Assembly: GCF_030325625.1 (NCBI RefSeq) | Contig: NZ_JACAIS010000007.1 | Span: forward strand, 1-64,000 | Direction of reading: 5' to 3' | Length of the DNA stretch: 64,000 nt | Origin: Sphingobacterium sp. N143 | Lineage (GTDB): Bacteria > Bacteroidota > Bacteroidia > Sphingobacteriales > Sphingobacteriaceae | Part shown: in pieces, positions 1 to 8,808 of the stretch | Layout of the letters: each line of letters opens with the position of its first letter | Position numbering within the stretch: position 1 is the first letter of the stretch | Position numbers and translations under genes: made by a program | Notes under the pieces: model-generated | What the model was told of the DNA's origin: nothing | Seen by the model: the letters and a program-made list of their open reading frames with translations, nothing else | Databases searched by the model: none

Positions 1-50
1 CGCCAGAGCCGATGGTATTGCCGTAACAGGTGGGAGAGTAGGTCGGTGCC
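1..50 (+). rRNA. rrf: 5S ribosomal RNA, 3' part
   Basis: The window opens inside a 5S rRNA. The run GCCGATGGTATTGCCGTAAC followed by AGGTGGGAGAGTAGGTCGGTG is the typical 3' half of Bacteroidota 5S rRNA, with the loop E/helix IV region and the closing strand. A T-rich run begins immediately after position 50. The 5' half, and presumably the 23S and 16S genes, lie to the left outside the window. The exact 3' end could be a few bases earlier. Confidence 0.88.
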
Positions 51-62
51 TTTTTTTACACA

Positions 63-93
63 GAAGCCCTTGCTGGAGACAGTCAAGGGCTTC
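63..93 (+). terminator. Terminator hairpin after 5S rRNA
   Basis: Arms of 10 bp (GAAGCCCTTG at 63-72 and CAAGGGCTTC at 84-93) enclose an 11-base loop. The hairpin sits 12 bases after the 5S end, with a T-run at 51-57 in front. The position fits the end of an rRNA operon, although the T-tract after the stem is poor. Confidence 0.65.
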
Positions 94-615
94 TTGCGTT
101 GGGATAGTTTTGATTTGGGGGCAGTGCCAGTGGAGCAGTGGACAGGGATGAACTGGTGGCCTGTATTAACAGCAGCACTATCCCAGTACTGCACGATATG
201 GAAAGCAACCACTAGGTTTATTGCTTGCTTGTTGCTATGACACTGTTGTGCCTATATTTTACAGCGTTCCTCAGGCGATAAGTCATGCTATGGGATGTCC
301 CCCATCGGGAAATCGTTGTATTGGCTGCGTAGAAGTGGCCGAGTATGGCTATTGCTGGGTTGATATGCTGTGATATCAACCTCTTCTAAGGTCTGATAGG
401 TTCCTGAGCACTTTATGAAGGGATAAGGCCTAAGGTAGTGAGTTTCTTGTCTTGTTCTTGATCACTGATAGGAACACCATCCGGGGGATCTTTTATTCTT
501 ATGCCTGTAAACAGATCGCTAGACAAAACGGATAGGCTCTGTTACGATCGTGTGTTGAATCGTTGTTTTAGATCTTGTTATCTGTGTTAATTGGAATAGG
601 GCAGAGTTCGCTTAA
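94..615. other. Gene-free stretch between rRNA operon and histidine kinase
   Basis: This stretch of about 520 bases has no convincing gene. A 64-codon open frame starting at 46 overlaps the 5S end and the terminator hairpin and has no recognisable protein features. The only structure I see is an inverted repeat, GGTTGATAT at 358-366 and ATATCAACC at 373-381 with a 6-base loop. It has no following T-run, so its role is unknown. No terminator for the kinase gene that ends at 616 is evident. Confidence 0.5.
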
Positions 616-2739
616 TCACGAGATCATGGAGAGGATTGGGATAAGAGCTGCCGGATCAAATGGTTTGATCATCACCCCATCAAATTGATACGCTTGGCCC
701 TCGGGTGTTCCCTTCACTAAAGTTTCATCAGCGGTTAATGCGATCACTTTACAGTTGGGGCCATTTGCACCCATATGATCTTTGACCATATGGAGGATAT
801 CCCAACCACTTGCATCTTTCATTTTGAGATCAGTAATGACAATATCTACTGTATTTTTCTTGAGATATTCCATCGCAGATTGGGCGTCTTGATAAACTTC
901 CACCGTATTGAAATACTGCAAGGCCTGTTTTACAAATAAGTTGTTGATCGGATTATCGTCAATAATGACAAAATGTAAGTCCTTGGAAAACTTATCCAAC
1001 GATAGGGTATTCCTGCTATCTTTCTTTTCGCCAGTAACCGGAATCGTTAAACTGAAGGTTGATCCTTTCCCGATTTGGCTTTTGACAGTTAATTTGCCCT
1101 GGAGCTGTTCTGTCATGAGCTTGGAAATGTGCAAACCCAGACCAAAACTATTTTTGGACTTGAGATCAGTCATATAATATTGTTCAAAAATATGCTGCTG
1201 GTCTTTTGCAGGAATACCCATTCCTGTGTCTATAACCTGCACATGGAGTAATGGTTTCGTGTCTTTTGTGATATATGCTTTGACCATTACCTCTCCCTTT
1301 GCCGTATATTTAATGGCATTGCTAAGCAGATTGGAGACAATCTGACGTAATCGGTAGGCACCACTTTTGATCAGGATATCGGGCGCTATATCAATATGGT
1401 TGATGAGCTTCAGTCCTTTCTTATCGGCCTGTCCTTGTTGCATTTTGACCAAGTTGGCCAGGAGCTGAGCCGGTGAAAAGTATTCTTCTTTCACTTCGAG
1501 CATGCCCGATTCAAGTTTGCCCAGATTGAGGATATCTTCAACCGTTTCATTGATGACATGAATGTCTTGTGTAATAGTATCTAATAACGCCGGATTAACC
1601 CGGTTGTTGGACGCATTGTCTTTTAGTAAATCAATGATGCTGACCAATGAATTGACTGGAGTACGTACATCATGGCTTACATTGGCCAAGATACTGGTTT
1701 TCTCCTTTGCAGCCTTCAATGCATAATCCCGGGCTGCTGTAATTTTACGCTCATAGATGACTGTATTGTAGTGGTAGTACAATAAAAGAGCGACCATAAT
1801 GATCATCAGGATGAGCGAAGCAATAACCTGTTTTCCAAAAATCGATGAGTTCTCCTTATAAAGCGCAAAATCCTGTATTTCTGCGGCCCTTAAGTTTTCA
1901 TCTTCGGTGGTCTTAATTTTGATCAAGGCCGTACTGATGGTACTGAACAATGCATAGTTGGATTGCAGAAGCTGCCTTTCCTTTTGCTGAAGCTGGGCAA
2001 AAGAATGCCGGATTTTATTGAAATCTTGTTTGTAGAAGGACTCGTTCTGCTCGATCAAAGTTTGTACTTGATTATGTATCGCGTTAATCTGGTTGATATT
2101 GAACTGTTGTTCAAATCGATCTGAAACCAAAGTGTCATCCTTAGCCCTAAAGATACGTGTGAAAAGCTTTTCTTTTTTTCGTACAATGGTATCCTTTGTG
2201 CTGACATTGAGAGCTGTGTCCCTCAAAATCCTGTTGATAATAGAATCAGCGTGTATTTTTTTTGCTGCAGGTCGAATAGTACGATTGGTCTTTGTGAGAA
2301 GAGTCAGTGAATCTTTTGCCAGGAAAAGCATGTTATCAACAGATTGTTTAATCTTTGCAAATTCGTCAGATAAATGAATATTTTGCTCCAATGAATTATT
2401 TGTTGATAGCGAAATACCCTCTTTGGTAGACAAGGAGGAAAGTGAATCAATATAAAACCGTAGTGTATCTAGATTTTTGGTATAGTCGGCTAAATTTTCA
2501 GAACTGAAGTCAACGGTGTATAACCGAAATGCATTCCCCGCGGCGTTGTAGGATGAAAACAGCTTATAGAATAAGGTCGTAAGCTGATTTTTTGAGCCAT
2601 AAGCTTTATTGAGACGGGCTTCTGTTTTTTGATATTCAATATATTGATAGGTGAATATCGAACAGATATACACGAAAGAAAGAATCAGAAAGGCAATCAA
2701 AACCGTTCTGAAGATGAATATTTTTTTGTTATTTTTCAC
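616..2739 (-). CDS. Hybrid sensor histidine kinase with C-terminal receiver
   Basis: This is a 707-residue membrane kinase. A transmembrane helix at about 10-30 and a second at about 304-322 flank a mostly helical sensor region of some 270 residues with no named domain that I recognise. After a short linker comes the phosphoacceptor helix with His356 (SHDVRTP), then an ATPase domain with the N box (Asn474), DTGMG (504-508) and GLGL (533-536). The C-terminal receiver has the acidic pair Asp594/Asp595, phosphoacceptor Asp637, Thr669 and Lys692. There is no DNA-binding output domain, so it is not a classical SusC/D-linked hybrid regulator of the AraC type. It must pass phosphate to an unlinked partner or act in some other way. 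The start codon is GTG at 2739, with a GAAAGAA stretch shortly upstream. It is divergent from the GH20 gene, so it may sense products of that locus, but this is only inference. Confidence 0.9.
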   Translation of the reverse strand: MKNNKKIFIFRTVLIAFLILSFVYICSIFTYQYIEYQKTEARLNKAYGSKNQLTTLFYKLFSSYNAAGNAFRLYTVDFSSENLADYTKNLDTLRFYIDSLSSLSTKEGISLSTNNSLEQNIHLSDEFAKIKQSVDNMLFLAKDSLTLLTKTNRTIRPAAKKIHADSIINRILRDTALNVSTKDTIVRKKEKLFTRIFRAKDDTLVSDRFEQQFNINQINAIHNQVQTLIEQNESFYKQDFNKIRHSFAQLQQKERQLLQSNYALFSTISTALIKIKTTEDENLRAAEIQDFALYKENSSIFGKQVIASLILMIIMVALLLYYHYNTVIYERKITAARDYALKAAKEKTSILANVSHDVRTPVNSLVSIIDLLKDNASNNRVNPALLDTITQDIHVINETVEDILNLGKLESGMLEVKEEYFSPAQLLANLVKMQQGQADKKGLKLINHIDIAPDILIKSGAYRLRQIVSNLLSNAIKYTAKGEVMVKAYITKDTKPLLHVQVIDTGMGIPAKDQQHIFEQYYMTDLKSKNSFGLGLHISKLMTEQLQGKLTVKSQIGKGSTFSLTIPVTGEKKDSRNTLSLDKFSKDLHFVIIDDNPINNLFVKQALQYFNTVEVYQDAQSAMEYLKKNTVDIVITDLKMKDASGWDILHMVKDHMGANGPNCKVIALTADETLVKGTPEGQAYQFDGVMIKPFDPAALIPILSMIS

Positions 2740-2793
2740 TTTATTGTTCTTTCAACCAATAAGTTAATGATAGCCTATTTTGTTTATGGACTT

Positions 2794-2801
2794 CAAATTT
2801 A
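2794..2801 (-). promoter_or_regulatory. Candidate -7 element of kinase promoter
   Basis: On the minus strand this reads TAAATTTG, a full match to the Bacteroidota -7 consensus TAnnTTTG. It would give a leader of roughly 50 bases before the GTG start at 2739. I see no good -33 TTTG at the proper spacing, so this rests on the -7 element alone. Confidence 0.4.
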
Positions 2802-2860
2802 AGACTTAAAAATGGAATCTATAGCCTATGGATGTCAATAAATAGCTACTTTTTAAAAAT

Positions 2861-2880
2861 CTTACACAAACGTTTGATTG
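2861..2880. promoter_or_regulatory. LacI/PurR-like operator candidate in the kinase/GH20 divergent region
   Basis: The site is centred on the 10-bp palindrome CAAACGTTTG (2867-2876), the core typical of LacI/PurR-family operators. It matches a site at 13496-13515 in 16 of 20 positions. It lies 122 bases upstream of the kinase start and 182 bases upstream of the GH20 start. The rest of the divergent region (2740-3061) holds no gene. Which protein binds here is unknown. Confidence 0.4.
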
Positions 2881-3061
2881 ACCATTTGAATCGATGGATC
2901 GTTTTTTATTTTCTATTTTGCATCAACAAACCTAAGATTGATCCTGCCCCATGCTCTTGGCATAAGCAGATATCAGGCATAAATCAAAGAGAACCGGACC
3001 TGATGAAAGATGTCATCTGGGTAGGTTCATGAATGACGTCATTATAAACAAATTTAAACCG

Positions 3062-5068
3062 ATGAAAAAAATCCTTATTTCTACATTGTTGGGGCTGCTT
3101 GTCTGGCAGGGGGCGTGGGCACAAACTGGAATAGATATCATCCCAAGGCCACAGGAAATTAAACAAGGTAGTGGACGGTTCCAATTGAATGGGCAGACTG
3201 CTTTGGCTTTTAAAAACTGCACTATAGAAGATGTACGTCTATTTGTTGACAGAATAAGACGGGCAACAGCATATCCATTACCAGTAAAAAAACAAGCTTC
3301 AAACAGTATTGAATTTGTACTGGACAAAAAATTAGATGTGCCGAGTGAGGAGGGCTATTTATTGCAGGTGTCCAATGATAAGGTAACTGTGATCGCGCGG
3401 AGCCAACAGGGGCTTTTTCTGGCGACACAATCCTTGCGGCAGCTTCTTCCAACGGCTATTGAGGCTTTGGGCCCGGCAGGAGAAAGGGGCTGGACCATTC
3501 CTGCTGTAGTGATCAAAGACTATCCGCGCTACAGTTGGAGGGGATATATGAAGGATGTTAGCCGTACATTCTTTGATGTCAATACCATTAAACGCTACCT
3601 GGATGTGATGGCTTTGTATAAGCTGAACACATTTCATTGGCACCTGACCGATGACCAGGGATGGCGGATCGAGATTAAGAAATATCCTAAGCTGACTTCA
3701 GAAAATGCTACCGTCTTTCATCACACGGAAAATCAACCTGCTGAACGCAGTGGCTTTTATACACAAGAGCAGATTAAAGAAGTTGTTCAATATGCCCAGG
3801 ACCGCCACATCACGGTCGTTCCTGAAATTGATGTTCCGGGGCATTCATGGCCTACCATATTAGCCTATCCGGAGCTGGGGGTAAATAAGAACTCGTACCC
3901 GCACCATATATTTCCTTTCGTATCCTCCTGGGGATATTGGGGCAATCAGTTTACGCCCAACACATTGGATCCGACAAAGGAGCTGACCTACCGGTTTTTG
4001 GATGATGTATTGACGGAAGTAGCAGCGCTGTTTCCAGGAAGTTATATTCATTTTGGCGGCGATGAGGTGCGTCATGACCTTTGGGAAAAAGAGGCTCATG
4101 TACAAGATTTTATGAAACAGCATCAGATTAAAGATGTGAAAGCCCTGCAGAGCTACTTTGTACAGCGGGTTTCGGCGATTATCGTTCAGAAAGGGAAGAA
4201 ACCTATTGGCTGGAATGATATTCTGGCAGATGCAGGCAATTTACCCAAAAATACAGCCATTATGAGCTGGCTGGGAGAAGAAGCGATCAAAGAGGCTACC
4301 AAGGATGGCTTCAAGGCCGTGGCGACTCCTGCTTCCCATCTGTATTTTGATATTACACAGGCAGACCGAAATGATGGAACAATGACAGACTTGGCTTATC
4401 CACAGATCAATTCGCTGAAAAGAGTGTATGAGTTTGACCCGTCCAATGGACTTAGTCCTGCTGAGGACAAGTTGGTATTAGGGGTGCAAGGGAATATGTG
4501 GACTGCATTGGCGCAGGATATCAAAGATATGAATGTACAGAATTTTCCACGTTTGCTGGCCGTCGCTGAAATTGGTTGGGCAGCCAAAGCTGATAAGGAT
4601 TACCAGGCCTTTTATCATCGGCTCCAAGCCAACCTACCAAGACTGGATTCCATGCGTATTGATTATTATCGGCCTGGAGGATACATTGTCGGTCATTGGA
4701 ATCGTGATGATGTTAAAGAAGAATACAGCATGCTTACGTTTGATGTCAGTGAAAAAATCTATGCCAACGGTAGGGCCCAAGCTGGATTTTTCTTTGTTGA
4801 TGGACAGCATTTTTTAGAAATCGATGGCGTACAATTGTTGCAGGATGGCCGTGTTATTGATACGGACAGACATCATGCCTTGGCAGATAAATTTAGAGGT
4901 ACAAATAAGATCAAACCCTTTTATTACAATTTTACTGTAAAAGATTATAACGCACAATCTACCTATACAGTTAAAGCGCGTGTTCGAGCAGTGGGTGGGA
5001 CAGATTCGAAAGGTAATTTTACGTTCAATCTATCCCCAGCAATACCTTTTAATAAAATAGAACGCTGA
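3062..5068 (+). CDS. Exported GH20 beta-N-acetylhexosaminidase
   Basis: The enzyme would release terminal beta-linked GlcNAc or GalNAc by substrate-assisted catalysis. I start it at the ATG at 3062, which gives a clean signal peptide ending in AWA-Q (cleavage near residue 20). The longest frame begins at 3029 and adds 11 residues that would spoil the signal. A GH20b-type N-terminal domain starts near IIPRPQ (26-31). The TIM-barrel has the entry motif WRGYMKDVSR (159-168), FHWHLTDDQGWR (191-202), PEIDVPGH (254-261) and the catalytic pair Asp334-Glu335 in HFGGDEV. The last 130 or so residues form an extra beta-rich C-terminal domain, making it longer (668 residues) than the GH20 at 13884. It is followed by a terminator and then a SusC/SusD pair on the same strand, so it probably belongs to that glycan locus but may be transcribed separately. 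Confidence 0.93.
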   Translation: MKKILISTLLGLLVWQGAWAQTGIDIIPRPQEIKQGSGRFQLNGQTALAFKNCTIEDVRLFVDRIRRATAYPLPVKKQASNSIEFVLDKKLDVPSEEGYLLQVSNDKVTVIARSQQGLFLATQSLRQLLPTAIEALGPAGERGWTIPAVVIKDYPRYSWRGYMKDVSRTFFDVNTIKRYLDVMALYKLNTFHWHLTDDQGWRIEIKKYPKLTSENATVFHHTENQPAERSGFYTQEQIKEVVQYAQDRHITVVPEIDVPGHSWPTILAYPELGVNKNSYPHHIFPFVSSWGYWGNQFTPNTLDPTKELTYRFLDDVLTEVAALFPGSYIHFGGDEVRHDLWEKEAHVQDFMKQHQIKDVKALQSYFVQRVSAIIVQKGKKPIGWNDILADAGNLPKNTAIMSWLGEEAIKEATKDGFKAVATPASHLYFDITQADRNDGTMTDLAYPQINSLKRVYEFDPSNGLSPAEDKLVLGVQGNMWTALAQDIKDMNVQNFPRLLAVAEIGWAAKADKDYQAFYHRLQANLPRLDSMRIDYYRPGGYIVGHWNRDDVKEEYSMLTFDVSEKIYANGRAQAGFFFVDGQHFLEIDGVQLLQDGRVIDTDRHHALADKFRGTNKIKPFYYNFTVKDYNAQSTYTVKARVRAVGGTDSKGNFTFNLSPAIPFNKIER

Positions 5069-5130
5069 ATAAAATGATCGTTGAATAGCGCCTAGACTTC
5101 TCGGTATATAACACAAAAGATAACCATAAG

Positions 5131-5158
5131 AAACAGCTGCTTTGATAGCTGTTTTTTT
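5131..5158 (+). terminator. Intrinsic terminator after GH20 gene
   Basis: Arms AAACAGCT (5131-5138) and AGCTGTTT (5147-5154) enclose an 8-base loop, and the T-run continues to 5158. It lies about 65 bases past the stop codon. Confidence 0.75.
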
Positions 5159-5301
5159 GTGGAATCAAAGCGCTGTTTCATGTTGAGCCGAATGTTATTT
5201 TCAGAAAAAGCTGGTTTGCAAGTTGATGGAGTGATTTTTTATAAGCTTGCATTGATTTTGATAATTTTCGAATGAGGTTTCGTAAAAAGGTGAAAAAATA
5301 G

Positions 5302-5332
5302 TTTGATTTACAGAATCTTTTATTTAATTTCC
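5302..5332 (+). promoter_or_regulatory. Candidate promoter for SusC/SusD pair
   Basis: TTTG at 5302-5305 is separated by 19 bases from TAATTTCC at 5325-5332, a partial match to the Bacteroidota -33/-7 pattern (the last two -7 bases differ). It implies a leader of about 95 bases before the ATG at 5434. The remaining bases of 5069-5433 show only the terminator at 5131-5158. Confidence 0.3.
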
Positions 5333-5433
5333 TTTGATATTACGTTGTCTTTTGTTATTTTTTAATAAAAGATAGCGCACCAATAAACCTTTAGTAATTG
5401 TTATAAACTATTATCTAAACCACCATCTTAATT

Positions 5434-8400
5434 ATGAAAAAGAACTATCTTTTTTATGTAAAAGCAAGGCCATTAAGTCTGTTAGGGCTTTGTCTTTTAT
5501 GTTCCTCTCCTTTACTTGCAAAGCGCCTTGCTTCGACACCACATGATCTTCGTGTTGGGCAACAACAGGTTTCAGGTGCTGTGAAAAATGACAAAGGCGA
5601 ACCCCTCGCCGGTGCTACCATTACTGTTAAAGGAACAGCAGTGCAATCTTCGACAAATGCGAAGGGTATTTTTAGCATTAAGGCCAAACCGGGCGATCTG
5701 CTGGTCATCAATTATCAGGGCTATTTAGCGCAAGAGGTTACCGTTGGCAGTGGAAATGTCTCTGTCACGATGGTTTCCAATACCGAGGCGTTAGAAGAGG
5801 TTGTCATTGTAGGCTATGGTAAGCAAAAGAAAGGAAATCTGACAGGAGCAGTAGCCGCAGTCAATTCCGAACAATTAAAGAATATTTCGCCATCCAACTT
5901 ATCCAATACACTGGCTGGTCGGGCGGCAGGTGTGAATGTGACCAATACATCGGGCATGGCAGGTGCATCTTCTTCGTTACGCATTCGGGGTGCATCTGTT
6001 GAGCCCTTATATGTCATCGATGGCGTTGTGCGGGATAAGGCTGCATTTGATGCCTTGGAAGCCAATGAGGTTGATCAGATGAGTTTCTTGAAGGATGCCG
6101 GAACTGCAGCCGTGTATGGTACCAGAGCCGGAAATGGTGTCGTATTGGTGACTACCAAAAAGGGAACTTCGCAGGCCCCGGTTTTCAATGTACAGAGCAA
6201 TTACTCCTTCAGTTCCCCCACACAGACATTGCTGGCCAACCTGACAACGGCTACAGATGAGCTGACTTATCAAAATCGGGTTTCCCAGTTCCGCTGGGAG
6301 CAGGGAAGCAAGAGCACGCCATGGGAGGCTCCAAATGGGCAGCTTGAATTTGACTATTTTAAAGATAAAAACTATAATGCCAATGATGTCATCTGGCGGA
6401 ATCCTTTTAGTCACCGCCAGTCGATCGCCGTCAATGGCGGTGGTGACAAAATCACTTACTATGCCCTGCTGAGTTATAGAAAAGAAAATGGATCTTATAA
6501 ATCTTTGGAGCATGAAAAATTCAATTTGCGGAGCAATATTTCAGCCAAGATAAGCGATGCGTTTACCATGGATTTCAATATCTCTGCCAATCAGACGAAT
6601 TCTAACCGCTTCTTTTGGCCTTTCAGTACCTCGGCCAATGATGATGATTTTGATGTGTCGGATTTTTATCGCGTGACGTTCAACTGGCCTAAGATGTATC
6701 CTTTTTATCTGTCGGCCGACGGAACACCGAGCAACACGCCAACAGCTTACCCCGTGCAGACCCCGATGGGAAGCTGGCAGGCCTGGAATGTGATCGACCA
6801 GGTTATCGGCGACCGCTATATTGATCGTAAGGTACGCCAGGTAAATCCGATCATGACGCTCAATCTAAAACTGGATAAACTGGTGGAAGGCCTGTCAACA
6901 AAGCTGGTGGGAAGTTATGTGGCTGAAGATTATTTACGCAAGCGGTATATGAGCTTCCAGAAAAACTACACATTTACATCCCTGGATCCCGATGGAAATC
7001 GTTTTATTCCAGCTCCCCCGTCTGAAGATCGGGTGAATATATTCACGTTCAGCCAGGCGCAACCATTTATGGACTATAATCCACAACGAAAATGGCAATA
7101 TCAGGTCGATTGGTTCTTAAATTATAACCGCAAGTTTGGAAAGCATTCAGTCGATGGCTTGGTTGTATATGAACAGTTCAAATCCGGAACGACAAATATC
7201 ACCTCCCGTGCGGAAAACCCGGTCATTCCCCTGGATCAGATGTACATCTACCCGACCGATAGAAATATGCGATCCACAGATGCCTTCGAACTGGTAGATT
7301 CCCGGAGGGGGGTGATCGGTAGGGCCAATTATAATTATGGGGATAAGTATATGGCTGAGTTTTCATTCCGTTACGATGGCTCACCGCTGTTTCCGAATGA
7401 TAAGCGCTGGGGATTTTTCCCATCCATGTCCTTAGGATGGCGTATGTCGGATGAGAATTTCTTCTCCGCACTGAAAAATACGGTCAATGATCTCAAATTA
7501 AGGGCCTCTTATGGTAGTTCGGGTAACTTTGTGGATATTGACGGCTACCCGATATCGCCATTCTCATTTATGGAAAAATATAGTTCTGTCATTACTGCCC
7601 GTACGGGTACGAAGACCGCAGTGCCTGGGTATATTTTTGGCGATACTTATTACACGGGACTGACTTACCTGGACAATCCGACGATGAACCTGACCTGGAC
7701 GAAGTCCACGAGTTATAACATCGGTTTGGACTTTGGATTTGCGAATAATAAATTGACCGGTAGTTTGGATGGCTTTATCCGCAAGGAAACGGATATCCTT
7801 GGCGCACGTGGGATCAAAGTTCCCGATAATTATGGTAGAGCGCTGGCGCCTGAAAACTATGCTGCCAGAAGCTTTAGAGGCGGAGAGGTTTCCTTAAACT
7901 GGAATGATAAAATAGGAGCGGTTTCTTATGGTTTGAATGCCAATATGGGCTATGCTAAAGACCGATGGGATATTTTTGATGAAGAGCCGTCTTATGCCGT
8001 GGGGGGAAGGGAGCATTTTCGCTCTAAAGTCGGAAGACCTGAAAATCGGATCATTGGTTTGGAAGCTGCCGGGCTGGTACGTTCACAGGCTGAAGCAGAG
8101 GCATTGAAGGAGAAGGGATTCAAAACTTATGGCCGTGATCCTTACCCTGGTATGATCCTTTATAAGGATATCCGTGGTCAAAATTATTCGGATCAGCCTG
8201 ATGGCATTATCGATGATAATGATATGCAACTGCTGTCTGAGAATAATACACCCCGTATAAACTATGGTTTTGGGTTTAACGCAAGCTGGAAAGGATTTTA
8301 TGTGTCAGCATTATTTCAGGGGGTGTTAGCTTATGACCGTGTGATCAGCAATCAGGAGGGGCCCGGAATGCGGCAACATGGCGATACCTTTAGACCTTAT

Positions 8401-8736
8401 TACCCGATCTGGACCGCTGATGTCTGGACGCCTGAAACTCCAGGTGCCCAATACCCGCGGCCGGTAGGCTATAACTGGCAGGAAGCCGGTGCGGCATCTT
8501 CCACATTCTGGATCCGAAATGGTGCTTATATGCGACTCAGGGATCTGAACATTTCATATACGCTGCCACAGTCCATCATGGAAAGGATAAAGATGAAAAG
8601 TGTCAACGTCTTTTTGAATGGAACCAATTTATTTGTTTTCTCACCCATGAAAGAGTTTCATGATCCTGAGCAAAAAATGTATGATTCCTATCCGGTAATG
8701 AAAACCGTTACATTGGGTTTAGATGTTAAATTTTAA
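5434..8736 (+). CDS. SusC/RagA-type TonB-dependent outer-membrane receptor
   Basis: This 1100-residue protein would form the outer-membrane barrel that imports oligosaccharide with its SusD partner. A signal peptide covers about residues 1-30. A carboxypeptidase-regulatory-like beta-sandwich follows at about 45-115 (VSGAVKNDKGEPLAGATITV), then the TonB-box-like EEVVIVGYG (121-129) and a plug with the family signature LKDAGTAAVYGTRAGNGVVL. The rest is barrel, ending in the usual aromatic C-terminus (LGLDVKF). There is no STN domain and no adjacent sigma/FecR pair, so it is probably not under trans-envelope sigma control, unlike the receptors at 25743 and 41524. It is followed 72 bases later by a SusD gene. 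Substrate cannot be read from the sequence. The flanking GH20, GH2 and GH29 genes suggest a complex glycan containing hexosamine, galactose and fucose. Confidence 0.95.
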   Translation: MKKNYLFYVKARPLSLLGLCLLCSSPLLAKRLASTPHDLRVGQQQVSGAVKNDKGEPLAGATITVKGTAVQSSTNAKGIFSIKAKPGDLLVINYQGYLAQEVTVGSGNVSVTMVSNTEALEEVVIVGYGKQKKGNLTGAVAAVNSEQLKNISPSNLSNTLAGRAAGVNVTNTSGMAGASSSLRIRGASVEPLYVIDGVVRDKAAFDALEANEVDQMSFLKDAGTAAVYGTRAGNGVVLVTTKKGTSQAPVFNVQSNYSFSSPTQTLLANLTTATDELTYQNRVSQFRWEQGSKSTPWEAPNGQLEFDYFKDKNYNANDVIWRNPFSHRQSIAVNGGGDKITYYALLSYRKENGSYKSLEHEKFNLRSNISAKISDAFTMDFNISANQTNSNRFFWPFSTSANDDDFDVSDFYRVTFNWPKMYPFYLSADGTPSNTPTAYPVQTPMGSWQAWNVIDQVIGDRYIDRKVRQVNPIMTLNLKLDKLVEGLSTKLVGSYVAEDYLRKRYMSFQKNYTFTSLDPDGNRFIPAPPSEDRVNIFTFSQAQPFMDYNPQRKWQYQVDWFLNYNRKFGKHSVDGLVVYEQFKSGTTNITSRAENPVIPLDQMYIYPTDRNMRSTDAFELVDSRRGVIGRANYNYGDKYMAEFSFRYDGSPLFPNDKRWGFFPSMSLGWRMSDENFFSALKNTVNDLKLRASYGSSGNFVDIDGYPISPFSFMEKYSSVITARTGTKTAVPGYIFGDTYYTGLTYLDNPTMNLTWTKSTSYNIGLDFGFANNKLTGSLDGFIRKETDILGARGIKVPDNYGRALAPENYAARSFRGGEVSLNWNDKIGAVSYGLNANMGYAKDRWDIFDEEPSYAVGGREHFRSKVGRPENRIIGLEAAGLVRSQAEAEALKEKGFKTYGRDPYPGMILYKDIRGQNYSDQPDGIIDDNDMQLLSENNTPRINYGFGFNASWKGFYVSALFQGVLAYDRVISNQEGPGMRQHGDTFRPYYPIWTADVWTPETPGAQYPRPVGYNWQEAGAASSTFWIRNGAYMRLRDLNISYTLPQSIMERIKMKSVNVFLNGTNLFVFSPMKEFHDPEQKMYDSYPVMKTVTLGLDVKF

Positions 8737-8808
8737 TTGAAGATGAATGATGATCATCATGAGGCCAGCTCCTGATTGTTCGTTGTTGAAAAAATAGATT
8801 GTATAGTT

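Noticed and set aside
46..240. 64-codon plus-strand frame at the left edge
   Set aside because: It begins within the 5S rRNA 3' end, runs through the terminator hairpin and has no family-like features.
616..5068. Idea that the kinase is a classical hybrid two-component regulator of the SusC/SusD pair
   Set aside because: The protein ends after the receiver domain; there is no AraC-type DNA-binding domain and the sensor is not of the beta-propeller kind.
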